DNA of 40,500 nucleotides from Streptococcaceae bacterium (GTDB lineage Bacteria > Bacillota > Bacilli > Lactobacillales > Streptococcaceae): NCBI GenBank assembly GCA_031285775.1, contig JAITVN010000054.1:1-40500 (forward strand). Direction: 5' to 3'. Position 1 is the stretch's first letter; each line of letters begins with the position of its first letter. The notes beneath the pieces were generated by a model. It did not search any database. It saw only the letters and a list, made by a program, of their open reading frames with translations, and was not told where the DNA came from. The position numbers and the translations under genes are program-made. This document shows positions 16,088 through 24,837 of the stretch, one piece after another.

Positions 16088-16645
16088 ATGAGCCACTGGG
16101 CTTTCCAATTTTTCAGTCCAATCATTCTGTTTTTTCTGATATTGGTTGACAGCCATTTCAGTATTTTTTTGACTGGCATATTTTCTGCTGCGATCATTCC
16201 CGTCTCGCACCTTTTTCTGATTTTCCTGATGTACACTACTTTAAAACATCATCTAACCTATCTGATCATCATGAGCGTGCTTTTGGGTATCATCTATGAC
16301 AGTTATTTTTTGGGCGTCATTGGTATTGCAGCTGCCATTTTCCCTCTGATCAGTCTTTTTCTTTACGAAATTCGCGACACTGTCTTTCAAAATCGATGGA
16401 CACGTATCTTTGCGACAGTCATTATCGTCTTTACTTTCGAGATCTTCAGTTACGGGATTGAATTTGCTTTCGGTTTGACGTCGCTCGCCCCGCTGACATT
16501 TATCAGTAAAGAATTAGCTGCGTCACTTGTCCTGAATATTATCTTGGCAACCGCATTACAATGGCCGCTGGAAGCATTGTACCAAGTTGAAAAAGCTGAA
16601 AATGTCAGGAAATTTAAAAAAGACAAAAATGAAATATTCCCGTAA
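16088..16645 (+). CDS. mreD: Rod-shape protein MreD
   Basis: A 185-residue polytopic membrane protein with about five or six hydrophobic segments, the size and pattern of MreD (for example FFSPIILFFLILVDSHFSIFLT, GIIYDSYFLGVIGIAAAIFP). MreD partners MreC in guiding peripheral wall synthesis. ATG 16088 follows AGGGGAATTT. It sits directly downstream of mreC with no terminator between, so the two form an operon, and the pcsB-like gene follows after its own -10 box. Charged tail KFKKDKNEIF is cytoplasmic. Confidence 0.9.
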   Translation: MSHWAFQFFSPIILFFLILVDSHFSIFLTGIFSAAIIPVSHLFLIFLMYTTLKHHLTYLIIMSVLLGIIYDSYFLGVIGIAAAIFPLISLFLYEIRDTVFQNRWTRIFATVIIVFTFEIFSYGIEFAFGLTSLAPLTFISKELAASLVLNIILATALQWPLEALYQVEKAENVRKFKKDKNEIFP

Positions 16646-16665
16646 TATCATTTTCTTCAAATTTG

Positions 16666-16674
16666 TGGTATAAT
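16666..16674 (+). promoter_or_regulatory. Promoter of the first pcsB-like gene
   Basis: TGG-TATAAT is an extended consensus -10 box with no clear -35. It would give a leader of about 40 nt with GGGAGG (16705-16710) before ATG 16723. No WalR box was seen here, unlike the second paralogue. Confidence 0.65.
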
Positions 16675-16722
16675 TACAGAAGTTATTCTTATGTCGATTA
16701 TTTTGGGAGGAAAAACGAACCA

Positions 16723-17874
16723 ATGTCAATTAAGAAAAAAGCGCTTGCTGGTTTGCTCTTATCAACTGTTACCCTGTCAACACTGGCACCGATCACGCCT
16801 TTGACGCACACAAAGATTGCCTATGCCAACACAACTGACGACCAAATCGCCGCTGCCGAAGCGACCATCGCAAATGCGCAAGCAAGCTCAGCCGAGACTC
16901 AGGCTGCTTTAAATACGCTTCAGGCCTCAGTGGACGCCGCCAATGAAAAAGTAAATCAGCTTCTGGCTGAAAGTACAGCAACATCGGCACAAATCAAAGA
17001 GCTTAAAGTCACGATTGAACAACGAAGCGAGACGCTGAAAACACAAGCGCGTAATGCACAGACCAGCGGTAGTGTGACAAATTACATCAACACCATCATA
17101 AATTCCAAGTCATTAACCGATGTCGTTCAGAGAATTTCTGCCATGACACAAATGGTTCGAGCCAGCAATAACATGCTTAAACAGCAGAAAAAAGATCAAG
17201 CTGCGCTGCAGGAAAAACTCGCTCAAAACACAAAAGCTTATGGCGAGGCGAAGGAACTGCAAGATCAGCTGGAAATCCAGAAGCATGACCTAGAAGCAGC
17301 AAAGATAGCCTATAGTGCAACCATCGCTTCCACCCAGGAGGAGAAGGACCAGCTTCTGGCCAAAAAGGCTGAAGAAATTGCAAAAGCCGAAGCAGCCGCT
17401 GCCGCTCAGGCAGCTGCAGAAAAAGCAGCTGCAGAAGCCGCGGCGGCACGTGCGGCACAACAGCAGCAAAGTGCAAGTACAACTACTTCAAATAGCACAG
17501 CAAGTAATTCAACAAGTGATAGTAGCAGTAGCGTATATCACTCAATAATACCTGTTTCATACAGCAGTAATAATCCATTTCCAGCAGGCCAATGTACCTG
17601 GGGAGTATATGAAATTCTTAATGGAAACATGCCTATCTTTCAAGGAAATGCTGGGGACTGGGCAGTTAATGCGAATTCCTCAACTCCTGTTGCAGGGGCA
17701 ATAATGGTCTTCTCGCCAGCAGCAGCAGGAAATGAGTGGGGTCACGTAGCAGTTGTTGACAGTGTGAACCCCGATGGAACTGTGAATATCAGAGAGTCAA
17801 ATTACAATGAACAGAAATACATAACCTCTCGATCAAATGTGTCGACTGCAGGCTGTTTATTTATTATTCTTTGA
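16723..17874 (+). CDS. Secreted PcsB/Usp45-like CHAP-domain peptidoglycan hydrolase (paralogue 1)
   Basis: The 383-residue protein has a signal peptide (about residues 1-35, cleaved after AYAN-like residues), a long coiled coil (about 38-245) with a hydrophobic helix NSKSLTDVVQRISAMTQMVR typical of PcsB/Usp45, an Ala/Gln and Ser-rich linker, and a C-terminal CHAP amidase/endopeptidase domain. The CHAP catalytic Cys is in GQCTWGVYE and the His in WGHVAVVD. PcsB proteins split peptidoglycan at division, activated by FtsEX. Start ATG 16723 has GGGAGG upstream; the frame extends 20 codons further 5' without a ribosome site. Its place after mreCD matches usp45 in Lactococcus, and a close paralogue follows at 18976. 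Confidence 0.93.
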   Translation: MSIKKKALAGLLLSTVTLSTLAPITPLTHTKIAYANTTDDQIAAAEATIANAQASSAETQAALNTLQASVDAANEKVNQLLAESTATSAQIKELKVTIEQRSETLKTQARNAQTSGSVTNYINTIINSKSLTDVVQRISAMTQMVRASNNMLKQQKKDQAALQEKLAQNTKAYGEAKELQDQLEIQKHDLEAAKIAYSATIASTQEEKDQLLAKKAEEIAKAEAAAAAQAAAEKAAAEAAAARAAQQQQSASTTTSNSTASNSTSDSSSSVYHSIIPVSYSSNNPFPAGQCTWGVYEILNGNMPIFQGNAGDWAVNANSSTPVAGAIMVFSPAAAGNEWGHVAVVDSVNPDGTVNIRESNYNEQKYITSRSNVSTAGCLFIIL

Positions 17875-17881
17875 TAAAGCG

Positions 17882-17914
17882 ATCAAAAAAGTACACGCTG
17901 TGTGCTTTTTTGAT
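17882..17914. terminator. Terminator after pcsB-like gene 1
   Basis: ATCAAAAAAG(TACAC) pairs with (GTGTG)CTTTTTTGAT around a small loop, ending in a T-run. The next 160 bases up to 18077 are very A/T-rich and hold no gene I can support. Confidence 0.85.
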
Positions 17915-18077
17915 GTCTTCTATTGTACGTTATAGTTTTTTTGTTTGAATTTTTGTGTGACTAGACTTGAGAAGTATAATACAAATTATATATTTATATA
18001 ATACATCGATCAATAATTAGGTTGACAGTTGTTATTCCGATCTTGCACACGATGTTTATTTTTTCGAAACTATTTAT

Positions 18078-18125
18078 TTGACATTATTCTTTTTTTGTCT
18101 TAAAATACTACTGTAAGCGCTTGCC
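18078..18125 (+). promoter_or_regulatory. Promoter with cre site for the 168-residue secreted protein
   Basis: TTGACA (18078-18083), 17 bp, TAAAAT (18101-18106) is a near-consensus promoter. TGTAAGCGCTTGCC (18112-18125) fits the cre consensus except for the last W position and overlaps the expected start point, so CcpA repression is predicted. Confidence 0.8.
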
Positions 18126-18147
18126 AACCAAATTAATAGGAGAAGAA

Positions 18148-18654
18148 ATGAAGAAAAGAAAGATTATTACAGCAGCTGTTAGTGCTGCCTCAGTTTTGAT
18201 GTTCTCTGGTTTCTTAGGCAAGACCGTTTCGGCTAATACGACAGTAAACAGGTACTATTTTCCTGAGTTTAGTGGGAGACATGATTGGGTGCCATTAAAT
18301 GGACGAGCAGCCGTGCCGACTAAGGGGCTCGAAGGGAGAGCTTGGACAGTTCCTGATAGCGGTACAGAAGTTTATGAGCTCCTTAATCCGAACACATGGG
18401 ATACACTTTTAACAACAAGCCCATTTGAAGCAAATCAAGTATCAAAAGCAGGTTGGTTAAATATTGTGTCTGGATCTTCTGTATCACTAAAGTGGGCATT
18501 TCATTCGGGTGGCTCTGTTAGTATTTATCGTCTCTACAATCCAGATGCAGGTAAACATTTCTACACAGCTAGCACATTTGAGAAGAATTCTTTAGTATCA
18601 GCAGGATGGAGACTTGAGAGCAGTAGTGTGTTTAAGGCGCTCAGTGGCGTATAA
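18148..18654 (+). CDS. Small secreted protein with two DUF5648-like repeats
   Basis: The 168-residue protein has a signal peptide (KKRKIITAAVSAASVLMFSGFL region, cleavage near VSANT) and two copies of a roughly 40-residue motif: VYELLNPNTWDTLLTTSPFEANQV...AGW and IYRLYNPDAGKHFYTASTFEKNSL...AGWR. This pattern (Y.L.NP..G.H.YT.s..E...L...GW) is found at the C-terminus of many secreted hydrolases of lactobacilli and streptococci, where it is thought to act in surface or glycan binding. Here it occurs without any catalytic domain. ATG 18148 follows TAGGAG. It lies alone between two pcsB-like paralogues under a cre-controlled promoter, with its own terminator. Base composition is lower in G+C than its neighbours. 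Function unknown. Confidence 0.8.
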   Translation: MKKRKIITAAVSAASVLMFSGFLGKTVSANTTVNRYYFPEFSGRHDWVPLNGRAAVPTKGLEGRAWTVPDSGTEVYELLNPNTWDTLLTTSPFEANQVSKAGWLNIVSGSSVSLKWAFHSGGSVSIYRLYNPDAGKHFYTASTFEKNSLVSAGWRLESSSVFKALSGV

Positions 18655-18688
18655 TAGACACTTTGCAATTTTTATGAAACTATAAGAC

Positions 18689-18720
18689 GAAGCTGTGAGA
18701 AAAAACTCGTAGCTTCTTTA
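18689..18720 (+). terminator. Terminator after the small secreted protein
   Basis: GAAGCTGTGAG (18689-18699) pairs with CTCGTAGCTTC (18706-18716), then TTTA. The following 160 bases to 18880 are A/T-rich with no supported gene. Confidence 0.75.
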
Positions 18721-18880
18721 TTAATGAATTTCAATAAATGACTTCAAACATGTTCCAACAATTAATTTGAGAAAGAAAGAATTGAATATTGAATTTTAAA
18801 TTCTCCTAAATAATTTACAGAAAATAAACATAATCCTCTAATTTGTTCATTATTTGGAAATAACTTTGTTTTATTCAAAT

Positions 18881-18924
18881 TGTAATCTGTCTGTAACAGC
18901 AAATTTGGGGTTTCATGTTACAAT
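18881..18924 (+). promoter_or_regulatory. WalR box and promoter of pcsB-like gene 2
   Basis: TGTAAT-CTGTC-TGTAAC (18881-18897) exactly fits the WalR/YycF direct-repeat box (TGTWAH-N5-TGTWAH). It lies just upstream of the expected -35 position for the extended -10 TGT-TACAAT (18916-18924). WalRK control of pcsB is established in Streptococcus pneumoniae, which supports the reading. Confidence 0.8.
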
Positions 18925-18975
18925 AATGTAAGTCGTTCTCATACGGTTCTAATTCAGAAAAGAGGAAAAGAATCA

Positions 18976-20172
18976 ATGTCCATAAAGAAAAAAGTATTAG
19001 CTGGGGTCATGTCCTCAACGGTTATGTTATCCGCGTTAGCACCAGTTACTCCCTTTGTCCATACAGTGGTCGCACATGCCAACACAACAGACGATAAAAT
19101 CGCCGCCGCTGAGGCTACCATTGCAAATGCACAAGCAAGCGCAGCGGAGACTCAGGCAGCTTTAAATACAATTCAAGCGTCCGTGGATGCTGCAAATGCT
19201 AGAGTTGATCAGCTTGTAGCTGAAAGCAAAGCAACCAATGCACAGATTGAATCGCTCAGACAAACGATTGATCAGCGGAGTGAGAGCCTTAAGACGCAAG
19301 CGCGCAGCGCCCAGACAAATGGTACTGTGACGAGCTATATTAACACTGTCTTAAACTCGAAATCACTGACAGATGCAGTCCAGAAAGTGATGGGCATGTC
19401 CCAGGTCGTTAAAGCCAGCAATGACATGATGCAGCAGCAGAAAAAAGATGAAGCCGCGCTAGAGCAAAAACTTGTCGAAAATGGCAAAGCATATGATGAA
19501 GCTACCGTGCTTCAACAGCAGTTGGAAGTTCAGAAACATAGCCTAGATGCCGCTAAGGCAGCCTATGAATCAACTATCGCCTCTACACAGGAAGAGAAAG
19601 AGCAATTACAAGCAAAAAAAGCCGAAGAGATTGCAAAAGCTCAAGAGGAGGCGGCAAGACAAGCAGCAGCGCAAAAAGCCTCGGATGAAGCAGCAGCTCA
19701 ACGCATCGCACAGCAACAGCAGCTTTCAACAAACACAAATACGCCTAGTAATAATACCCCAAGTAATCCCGCTCCAAGCAATAACAATAGCAGTACTGCT
19801 GATACAGTTCCTGTCAATAACAACAAGCCATCAGGCAGCGTTTCAAAACCCTCCTATAGCACAGGCAGGAACCCTTACCCAGTAGGTCAATGCACATGGG
19901 GCGTCTATGAGATCCTCGGCGGAAGAATGCCTATTTATCAGGGAAATGCAGGAAACTGGGTAGCTTATGCCAATTCCTCAAGTCCCGCTCCAGGCGCAAT
20001 AATGGTCTTCTCACCAGCGGCGGCAGGAAATGATCTTGGCCACGTGGCTGTTGTTGACAGTGTGAATGCCAATGGAACTGTCAACATCAGAGAGGCAAAT
20101 TACAATGGTCAACAGTATGTAACTTCTCGATCAAATGTTTCAACAGCTGGTTGCTCATTTATTATCCTTTGA
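18976..20172 (+). CDS. Secreted PcsB/Usp45-like CHAP-domain peptidoglycan hydrolase (paralogue 2)
   Basis: A 398-residue paralogue of the protein at 16723, with the same order: signal peptide (about 1-35), coiled coil (about 38-245), a low-complexity linker here rich in Asn/Pro/Ser/Thr, and a CHAP domain with catalytic Cys in GQCTWGVYE and His in LGHVAVVDS. The CHAP domains of the two are nearly the same; the linkers differ most. ATG 18976 follows GAGGAAAAG. A WalR box precedes its promoter, so it is likely the WalRK-controlled, possibly essential, cell-separation enzyme, while paralogue 1 lies with mreCD. Tandem placement indicates local duplication, with the small secreted gene now between the copies. 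Confidence 0.93.
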   Translation: MSIKKKVLAGVMSSTVMLSALAPVTPFVHTVVAHANTTDDKIAAAEATIANAQASAAETQAALNTIQASVDAANARVDQLVAESKATNAQIESLRQTIDQRSESLKTQARSAQTNGTVTSYINTVLNSKSLTDAVQKVMGMSQVVKASNDMMQQQKKDEAALEQKLVENGKAYDEATVLQQQLEVQKHSLDAAKAAYESTIASTQEEKEQLQAKKAEEIAKAQEEAARQAAAQKASDEAAAQRIAQQQQLSTNTNTPSNNTPSNPAPSNNNSSTADTVPVNNNKPSGSVSKPSYSTGRNPYPVGQCTWGVYEILGGRMPIYQGNAGNWVAYANSSSPAPGAIMVFSPAAAGNDLGHVAVVDSVNANGTVNIREANYNGQQYVTSRSNVSTAGCSFIIL

Positions 20173-20181
20173 TAAAAAACC

Positions 20182-20207
20182 AAAAACGCGCGTTTGTGCG
20201 TTTTTAG
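20182..20207 (+). terminator. Terminator after pcsB-like gene 2
   Basis: AAAAACGC pairs with GCGTTTTT around a short GC/T loop, 10 nt after the stop. The rest of the gap to secA holds only the secA promoter. Confidence 0.8.
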
Positions 20208-20348
20208 TATGGGAGAACGACAGTTTTAATTAGCTGCCAAGTAATAGATACCTTTTTGAGGAAACTTAACATGTTAGAGCCAGCTTTATCTTATTTATAA
20301 AAATAGTAGAATATATAGGATTAGAATTTCCAAAAACTAACGAAAACA

Positions 20349-20357
20349 TGGTATAAT
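20349..20357 (+). promoter_or_regulatory. secA promoter (extended -10)
   Basis: TGG-TATAAT is an extended consensus -10 box with no clear -35; the leader is about 35 nt and carries AAGGAAA 6-8 nt before the start. Confidence 0.65.
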
Positions 20358-20397
20358 ATATAATTGACTGAAATTATAGTAGCACAAGGAAAAGTGA

Positions 20398-23112
20398 ATG
20401 CCAAATATTGTCCAAAGAATAATAGAAAACGATAAAAAAGAACTCCGTAAGCTCCACAAAATGGCGAACAAGGTTGAATCCTACGCCGATGAGATGGCTA
20501 GACTTTCTGATGAGGAACTTAAAGCCAAGACAGACGAGTTCAAAGCACGCTACAAGTCCGAGATAGAAAAGAGAGGCGAAGACAAAAAAGAAGAAATCCT
20601 CGACGATATGCTTTTCGAGGCTTTTGCTGTTTGTCGTGAAGCCGCCAAGCGCGTGCTGGGTCTCTATCCTTTCCATGTCCAAATCATGGGTGGTATTGTC
20701 CTGCACAATGGTGACGTACCCGAGATGCGTACTGGTGAAGGTAAAACCCTGACCGCAACCATGCCGGTGTATTTAAATGCACTTTCTGGAGAAGGTGTAC
20801 ACGTTGTCACGGTTAATGAATACTTGTCACAGCGTGATGCCGAAGAAATGGGCGAGCTCTACAACTGGCTAGGTCTGTCGATTGGCGTCAACCTGAACTC
20901 CAAGTCACCTGATGAAAAGCGGATGGCCTACGCCTGCGACATTACCTATTCAACCTCTGCTGAACTCGGATTTGATTACCTCCGTGACAATATGGTTGTC
21001 CGCAGAGAAGACCTGACACAGCGGCAGCTCAATTACGCACTCGTCGACGAAGTCGATTCCATCCTGGTTGATGAAGCCCGGACACCGCTGATTATTTCAG
21101 GTCAAGCCTCAGGTAACTCAGGGCTTTATGCGCGTGCGGACCAATTTGCGAAAACGCTGCATGGTCATGAAGAGTACGACGAAGGTGACGATTACAAGAT
21201 TGACATTCAGTCGAAAACGATCTCACTTTCAGAAATCGGAATCGATAAAGCCGAGAAGTATTTCGGTGTTGACAATCTTTATGATCTGGAAAATGCAGCT
21301 CTGACTCATTTCATTGACAATGCCATTCGTGCCAATTATATCTTTTTCAACGATATTGACTATATGGTGGATGAAAACCAGGAAGTTCTGATTATTGACC
21401 AGTTTACAGGACGTACCATGCCGGGACGTCGATTCTCGGACGGTTTGCACCAAGCCTTGGAAGCGAAGATGGGCGTGCCGATTCAGGATGAAGCCAAGAC
21501 TTCAGCCTCGATCACGATCCAGAATTTCTTCCGTATGTACAAGAAATTGTCAGGAATGACAGGTACGGCCAAAACCGAAGCTGAAGAGTTCCGTGAAACT
21601 TATAATATTCAGATTATCCCGATTCCTACTAACAAGCCGGTTCAACGTGTGGATCATCCGGATCTGCTTTATCCGACGCTCGAGTCGAAGTTTAATGCTG
21701 TACTGGAGGACATCAAACGGCGTCACGCAGAAGGCCAGCCTATTCTGATAGGTACTGTGGCGGTTGAAACTTCCGAGCTGATTTCACAAAAGCTGAATCA
21801 GGCTAGAATTCCGCATGAAGTGCTGAACGCCAAGAACCATTTCAAAGAAGCTCAAATCATTATGAATGCGGGTCAGCAAGGTGCGGTTACCATTGCCACC
21901 AATATGGCAGGACGTGGAACAGATATCAAGCTTGGGCCAGGTGTTGTGGACCATCCCGAACAGGAATTTCGCGGATTAGCAGTTATTGGTACAGAGCGTC
22001 ATGAATCACGCCGTATTGACAATCAGCTGCGCGGCCGTTCTGGCCGTCAAGGTGATCCAGGTGTTTCACAGTTTTACCTCTCACTTGAAGATGAGTTAAT
22101 GAAACGATTCGGGTCAGAACGAGTGGCGACTGTCTTGGAGCGCTTTAAGATTTCAGGCGACGATGCGGTGATCAAATCCCGCCTGATTACCAATCAGATT
22201 GAGTCTGCCCAGAAACGCGTAGAAGGCAACAACTATGACTCACGTAAGCAGACCCTGCAATATGATGACGTCATGCGTGAACAGCGAAACGTGATCTATT
22301 CACAACGTCAGCGCGTAATTTTTGCAACAGAAGACATGACACCAGAGCTGATGGGAATGTTCAGCCGTGCGACAGATCGTTTGGTTGATGACTCAGTCAT
22401 AGCTGGCAGCGGAAAACTTTCTGTTGAAGCCTATAAAGATATTTTTGCCACTTTGGAAACTTCCTTCTTCCGTGAAGACACCGCCACTGAGTCAGAAATT
22501 CAGGGCATGCCTGCAGCTGATCTGAAAGCTTTCATTTTCGGAAAGATCAAAGCCATCTATAAACAGCAGATGTCAAAGCTGAGCCCAGATCGCCAAGTCG
22601 AGTTCCAGCGTGCAGTTATTCTTCGCGTCGTCGACAATAAATGGTCAGACCATATTGACCAGCTCGACCAGATGCGCCAAGCTGTTGGACTTCGCGGCTA
22701 TGCACAAAATACGCCGATTGTAGAATATCAGGAAGAATCATTCAAACTCTTTAATGCGATGATTGGTGCGATCGAATTTGAAATTACCCGTTTGATGATG
22801 AAGGCGCAAATTCATGATCCTCAACAGCAGCAGCAAAGACAAGTTTATACGCAAGTAGAAGCTTTGAGGGCAGAAGCCCTTCAGCAGCAACTTCAAGCGC
22901 AGGCTCAGCTTCAGCAAATGAATCAAGAGACAATGACCATTGGTCAGCAGATGCAGCAGGAGATCCAGCCTCAGCAAATGCGTGCTGTACAGCCGGAAGT
23001 GCTTGACGGCAGCAAATTGGACTTCTCAAAAGTTGGACGCAATGACCCTTGTCCATGCGGCTCAGGCAAAAAATTCAAAAATTGCCACGGTCGGACAATG
23101 GGCGTCTTATAA
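20398..23112 (+). CDS. secA: Preprotein translocase ATPase SecA
   Basis: SecA drives secretory preproteins through SecYEG using ATP. The 904-residue protein has all the parts: Walker A in [12 protein letters not shown] (about residues 110-121), DEVD box [17 protein letters not shown] (about 215-231), preprotein cross-linking domain, helicase motif VI-like region ([16 protein letters not shown]), helical scaffold and a C-terminal zinc-binding SecB-type tail ([20 protein letters not shown]). It is longer than the typical 840 residues because of a Gln-rich linker of about 70 residues before the zinc tail (about 805-880). ATG 20398 follows AAGGAAA. It has its own promoter and a terminator with a UUCG loop. 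Confidence 0.98.
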   Translation: MPNIVQRIIENDKKELRKLHKMANKVESYADEMARLSDEELKAKTDEFKARYKSEIEKRGEDKKEEILDDMLFEAFAVCREAAKRVLGLYPFHVQIMGGIVLHNGDVPEMRTGEGKTLTATMPVYLNALSGEGVHVVTVNEYLSQRDAEEMGELYNWLGLSIGVNLNSKSPDEKRMAYACDITYSTSAELGFDYLRDNMVVRREDLTQRQLNYALVDEVDSILVDEARTPLIISGQASGNSGLYARADQFAKTLHGHEEYDEGDDYKIDIQSKTISLSEIGIDKAEKYFGVDNLYDLENAALTHFIDNAIRANYIFFNDIDYMVDENQEVLIIDQFTGRTMPGRRFSDGLHQALEAKMGVPIQDEAKTSASITIQNFFRMYKKLSGMTGTAKTEAEEFRETYNIQIIPIPTNKPVQRVDHPDLLYPTLESKFNAVLEDIKRRHAEGQPILIGTVAVETSELISQKLNQARIPHEVLNAKNHFKEAQIIMNAGQQGAVTIATNMAGRGTDIKLGPGVVDHPEQEFRGLAVIGTERHESRRIDNQLRGRSGRQGDPGVSQFYLSLEDELMKRFGSERVATVLERFKISGDDAVIKSRLITNQIESAQKRVEGNNYDSRKQTLQYDDVMREQRNVIYSQRQRVIFATEDMTPELMGMFSRATDRLVDDSVIAGSGKLSVEAYKDIFATLETSFFREDTATESEIQGMPAADLKAFIFGKIKAIYKQQMSKLSPDRQVEFQRAVILRVVDNKWSDHIDQLDQMRQAVGLRGYAQNTPIVEYQEESFKLFNAMIGAIEFEITRLMMKAQIHDPQQQQQRQVYTQVEALRAEALQQQLQAQAQLQQMNQETMTIGQQMQQEIQPQQMRAVQPEVLDGSKLDFSKVGRNDPCPCGSGKKFKNCHGRTMGVL

Positions 23113-23177
23113 GGGGAGATGTGCCGCATTCCTATATCAATGCAAATGCTTTGAAGCCCGTAATAATCAATCTGGAA

Positions 23178-23204
23178 TAAGCAGCTTCGGCTGCTTAGTT
23201 TTTT
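23178..23204 (+). terminator. secA terminator with UUCG tetraloop
   Basis: TAAGCAGC (23178-23185) pairs with GCTGCTTA (23190-23197) around TTCG, followed by GTTTTTT. A stable, textbook intrinsic terminator. Confidence 0.88.
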
Positions 23205-23205
23205 A

Positions 23206-23310
23206 CAAAACTGAGTTCGGCGCGCCTAGAGCTAGCAAGCAGACTCTTATCGTTTCTATGATTGGAGGTTGCAATTTATTCACTTCAAGCCTGGCGCACC
23301 TCATATCTTA
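23206..23310 (-). repeat. Intergenic repeat, reverse-oriented copy (secA-aroF gap)
   Basis: On the minus strand it begins TAAGATATGAGGTGCGCCAGG (at 23310) and ends GGCGCGCCGAACTCAGTTTTG. Internally GTCTGCTTGCTAGCTC (minus strand) recalls the GTCTGCTTACTAGCTT of the extra module in the copies at 7970 and 14116. It ends 16 nt before the next start codon, so in this orientation it sits in a 5' leader, unlike the copies placed after stop codons. Confidence 0.75.
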
Positions 23311-23326
23311 ATACAAAGGACAACAA

Positions 23327-24352
23327 ATGACATTTAAAAAGTTGAGCCAAAAGATAAACGTTGATGAGCTCAAACAGGGTAGCGTTCTAAACTTCGAGCA
23401 AATCACCCGTAAAATTGAGCGCGAAAAAGAATTATACAATATCATAGCTGGTCGTGATGATCGCCTGCTGCTTGTGATTGGCCCATGCTCAAGCGATCGA
23501 GAAGAACCCGTACTTGAATATGCGCAACGTCTTGCAGAACTTCAAGAAGAAGTTAAGGACAAGATTTTCATGGTGATGCGTGTTTATACTGCAAAACCGC
23601 GAACCAATGGCGATGGATACAAAGGACTTATTCACCAGCCCAATCTAAATGAAAGTCAGGATCTTATCAATGGCCTACATGCAGTGCGGGAGCTCCATTA
23701 CAAGGTTATAACGGAAACAGGGCTCATCACAGCTGACGAAATGCTCTATGTCGAGAATTTGAATTTGGTGGAAGATCTTGTCAGCTATCATTCAGTCGGC
23801 GCTAGATCAGTCGAAGATCAGGCGCACCGTTTTGTCGCCAGCGGGATTGATGCGGCTGTAGGAATGAAAAATCCGACCTCTGGAAATCTCAACGTCATGT
23901 TTAACGCGATTCACGCGGCGCAGAAGCCTCAAACATTCCTTTTTGACCACGAAGAAGTAGAAACAAGCGGTAATCCGCTGGCACATGCCATTTTGCGCGG
24001 CAGTATGGATGAAAACGGGAAAAATCATCCCAACTTTTTTACAGATAATTTGCTGGATACAATTGAAAGTTATGAAAAGCTGGAACTAAAAAATCCCTTT
24101 ATCCTGATAGATACAAATCATGACAACTCCGGTAAAAAATACTTGGAGCAAATTCGAATTGTGCGGCAGACACTGCTCAACCGAAGCTGGAATGAGAAAA
24201 TTCGGAAATACGTGCGCGGCTTTATGATTGAGTCTTATCTTGAAGACGGACGCCAAGATGAGCCGCTGGTATTTGGGAAATCAATCACAGATCCTTGTCT
24301 TGGTTGGGAGAAAACAGTGCGCTTGGTCCACAAAATTGCCGAAACGATTTGA
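23327..24352 (+). CDS. 3-deoxy-7-phosphoheptulonate (DAHP) synthase, class I
   Basis: It condenses phosphoenolpyruvate and erythrose 4-phosphate, the first step of the shikimate pathway. The 341-residue protein belongs to the AroFGH (E. coli-type) class: LLLVIGPCSS (about residues 48-57), MRVYTAKPRTNGDGYKGL (PEP/E4P site), GARSVEDQAHR, GMKNPTSGN and ILIDTNHDNSGK (metal ligands) are all seen. ATG 23327 follows AAAGGA. Which aromatic amino acid inhibits it cannot be told from sequence, so no AroF/G/H letter is given. It stands alone between a repeat and a tandem-repeat array. No terminator hairpin is evident after it; the T-rich array begins 43 nt after the stop. Confidence 0.95.
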   Translation: MTFKKLSQKINVDELKQGSVLNFEQITRKIEREKELYNIIAGRDDRLLLVIGPCSSDREEPVLEYAQRLAELQEEVKDKIFMVMRVYTAKPRTNGDGYKGLIHQPNLNESQDLINGLHAVRELHYKVITETGLITADEMLYVENLNLVEDLVSYHSVGARSVEDQAHRFVASGIDAAVGMKNPTSGNLNVMFNAIHAAQKPQTFLFDHEEVETSGNPLAHAILRGSMDENGKNHPNFFTDNLLDTIESYEKLELKNPFILIDTNHDNSGKKYLEQIRIVRQTLLNRSWNEKIRKYVRGFMIESYLEDGRQDEPLVFGKSITDPCLGWEKTVRLVHKIAETI

Positions 24353-24395
24353 AGCAGTGGACGCGCTTAAAAAAAGTATTGAAAACATGACAGGG

Positions 24396-24512
24396 TTTTT
24401 GAATTATTGATTTTAGTCTTTTTGAATTATTGATTCTAGTCTTTTTGAATTATTGATTCTAGTCTTCTTTTTGAATTATTGATTCTATCTTTTTGAATTA
24501 TTGATTCTAGTC
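24396..24512. repeat. Array of five 23-bp direct repeats upstream of rpmB
   Basis: The unit TTTTTGAATTATTGATTCTAGTC occurs five times: 24396-24418 (one T for C), 24419-24441, 24442-24464, 24468-24489 (one base short, after a TTC insert) and 24490-24512. Units are contiguous without spacers and each holds the partial dyad GAAT-N5-ATTC. The array ends 1 nt before the -35 box of the rpmB promoter, so it is placed like an activator or UP-element array, although a simple slippage tract is possible. Confidence 0.9.
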
Positions 24513-24513
24513 T

Positions 24514-24542
24514 TTGACAAAGTCTGTTTATTTTGATAAACT
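24514..24542 (+). promoter_or_regulatory. rpmB promoter
   Basis: Consensus TTGACA (24514-24519), a 17-bp spacer and TAAACT (24537-24542). The leader is about 65 nt and contains TGGCC...GGCCA-type complementarity (24559 region), then AAGGAA before ATG 24616. Confidence 0.75.
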
Positions 24543-24615
24543 ATTAATGCGCTGTTTTGGCCAGCAAGCGTGCAGGCCATTTAACAGGAAAATCTGAGGG
24601 AAGGAAATTTTAAAA

Positions 24616-24810
24616 ATGTCAAAAGTATGTTATTTTACAGGTCGAAAGACGGTCTCAGGCAATAATCGATCACACGCAATGAACCAGACAAAGCGTCAAG
24701 TTAAGCCGAATCTTCAAAAGATTAAGATTGTTGAAGACGGAAAGATTAAGACAGTTTGGGCTTCAGCAAAGGCGCTTAAAAAGTTGCCTGCTGGCGTTAC
24801 TCGCGCGTAA
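24616..24810 (+). CDS. rpmB: 50S ribosomal protein L28
   Basis: A 64-residue basic protein matching bL28 over its full length: [20 protein letters not shown] at the N-terminus and [18 protein letters not shown] at the end. It binds 23S rRNA in the large subunit. ATG 24616 follows AGGGAAGGAAA. It is divided from the following asp23-fakA pair by repeats and a terminator, though the order rpmB then asp23-fakA is common in Firmicutes. Directly upstream lie its promoter and the 23-bp repeat array. Confidence 0.97.
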   Translation: MSKVCYFTGRKTVSGNNRSHAMNQTKRQVKPNLQKIKIVEDGKIKTVWASAKALKKLPAGVTRA

Positions 24811-24837
24811 TCATCCAGTAGTGAAACACGCTTTTTT

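Noticed and set aside
22940-23311. An ORF of 123 codons overlapping the secA end and the following gap
   Set aside because: It is in another frame of secA, crosses the secA terminator and a repeat, and has no recognisable protein features.
24396-24512. The 23-bp repeats as a CRISPR array
   Set aside because: The units follow each other with no spacers (only one 3-nt insert), and no cas gene is near.
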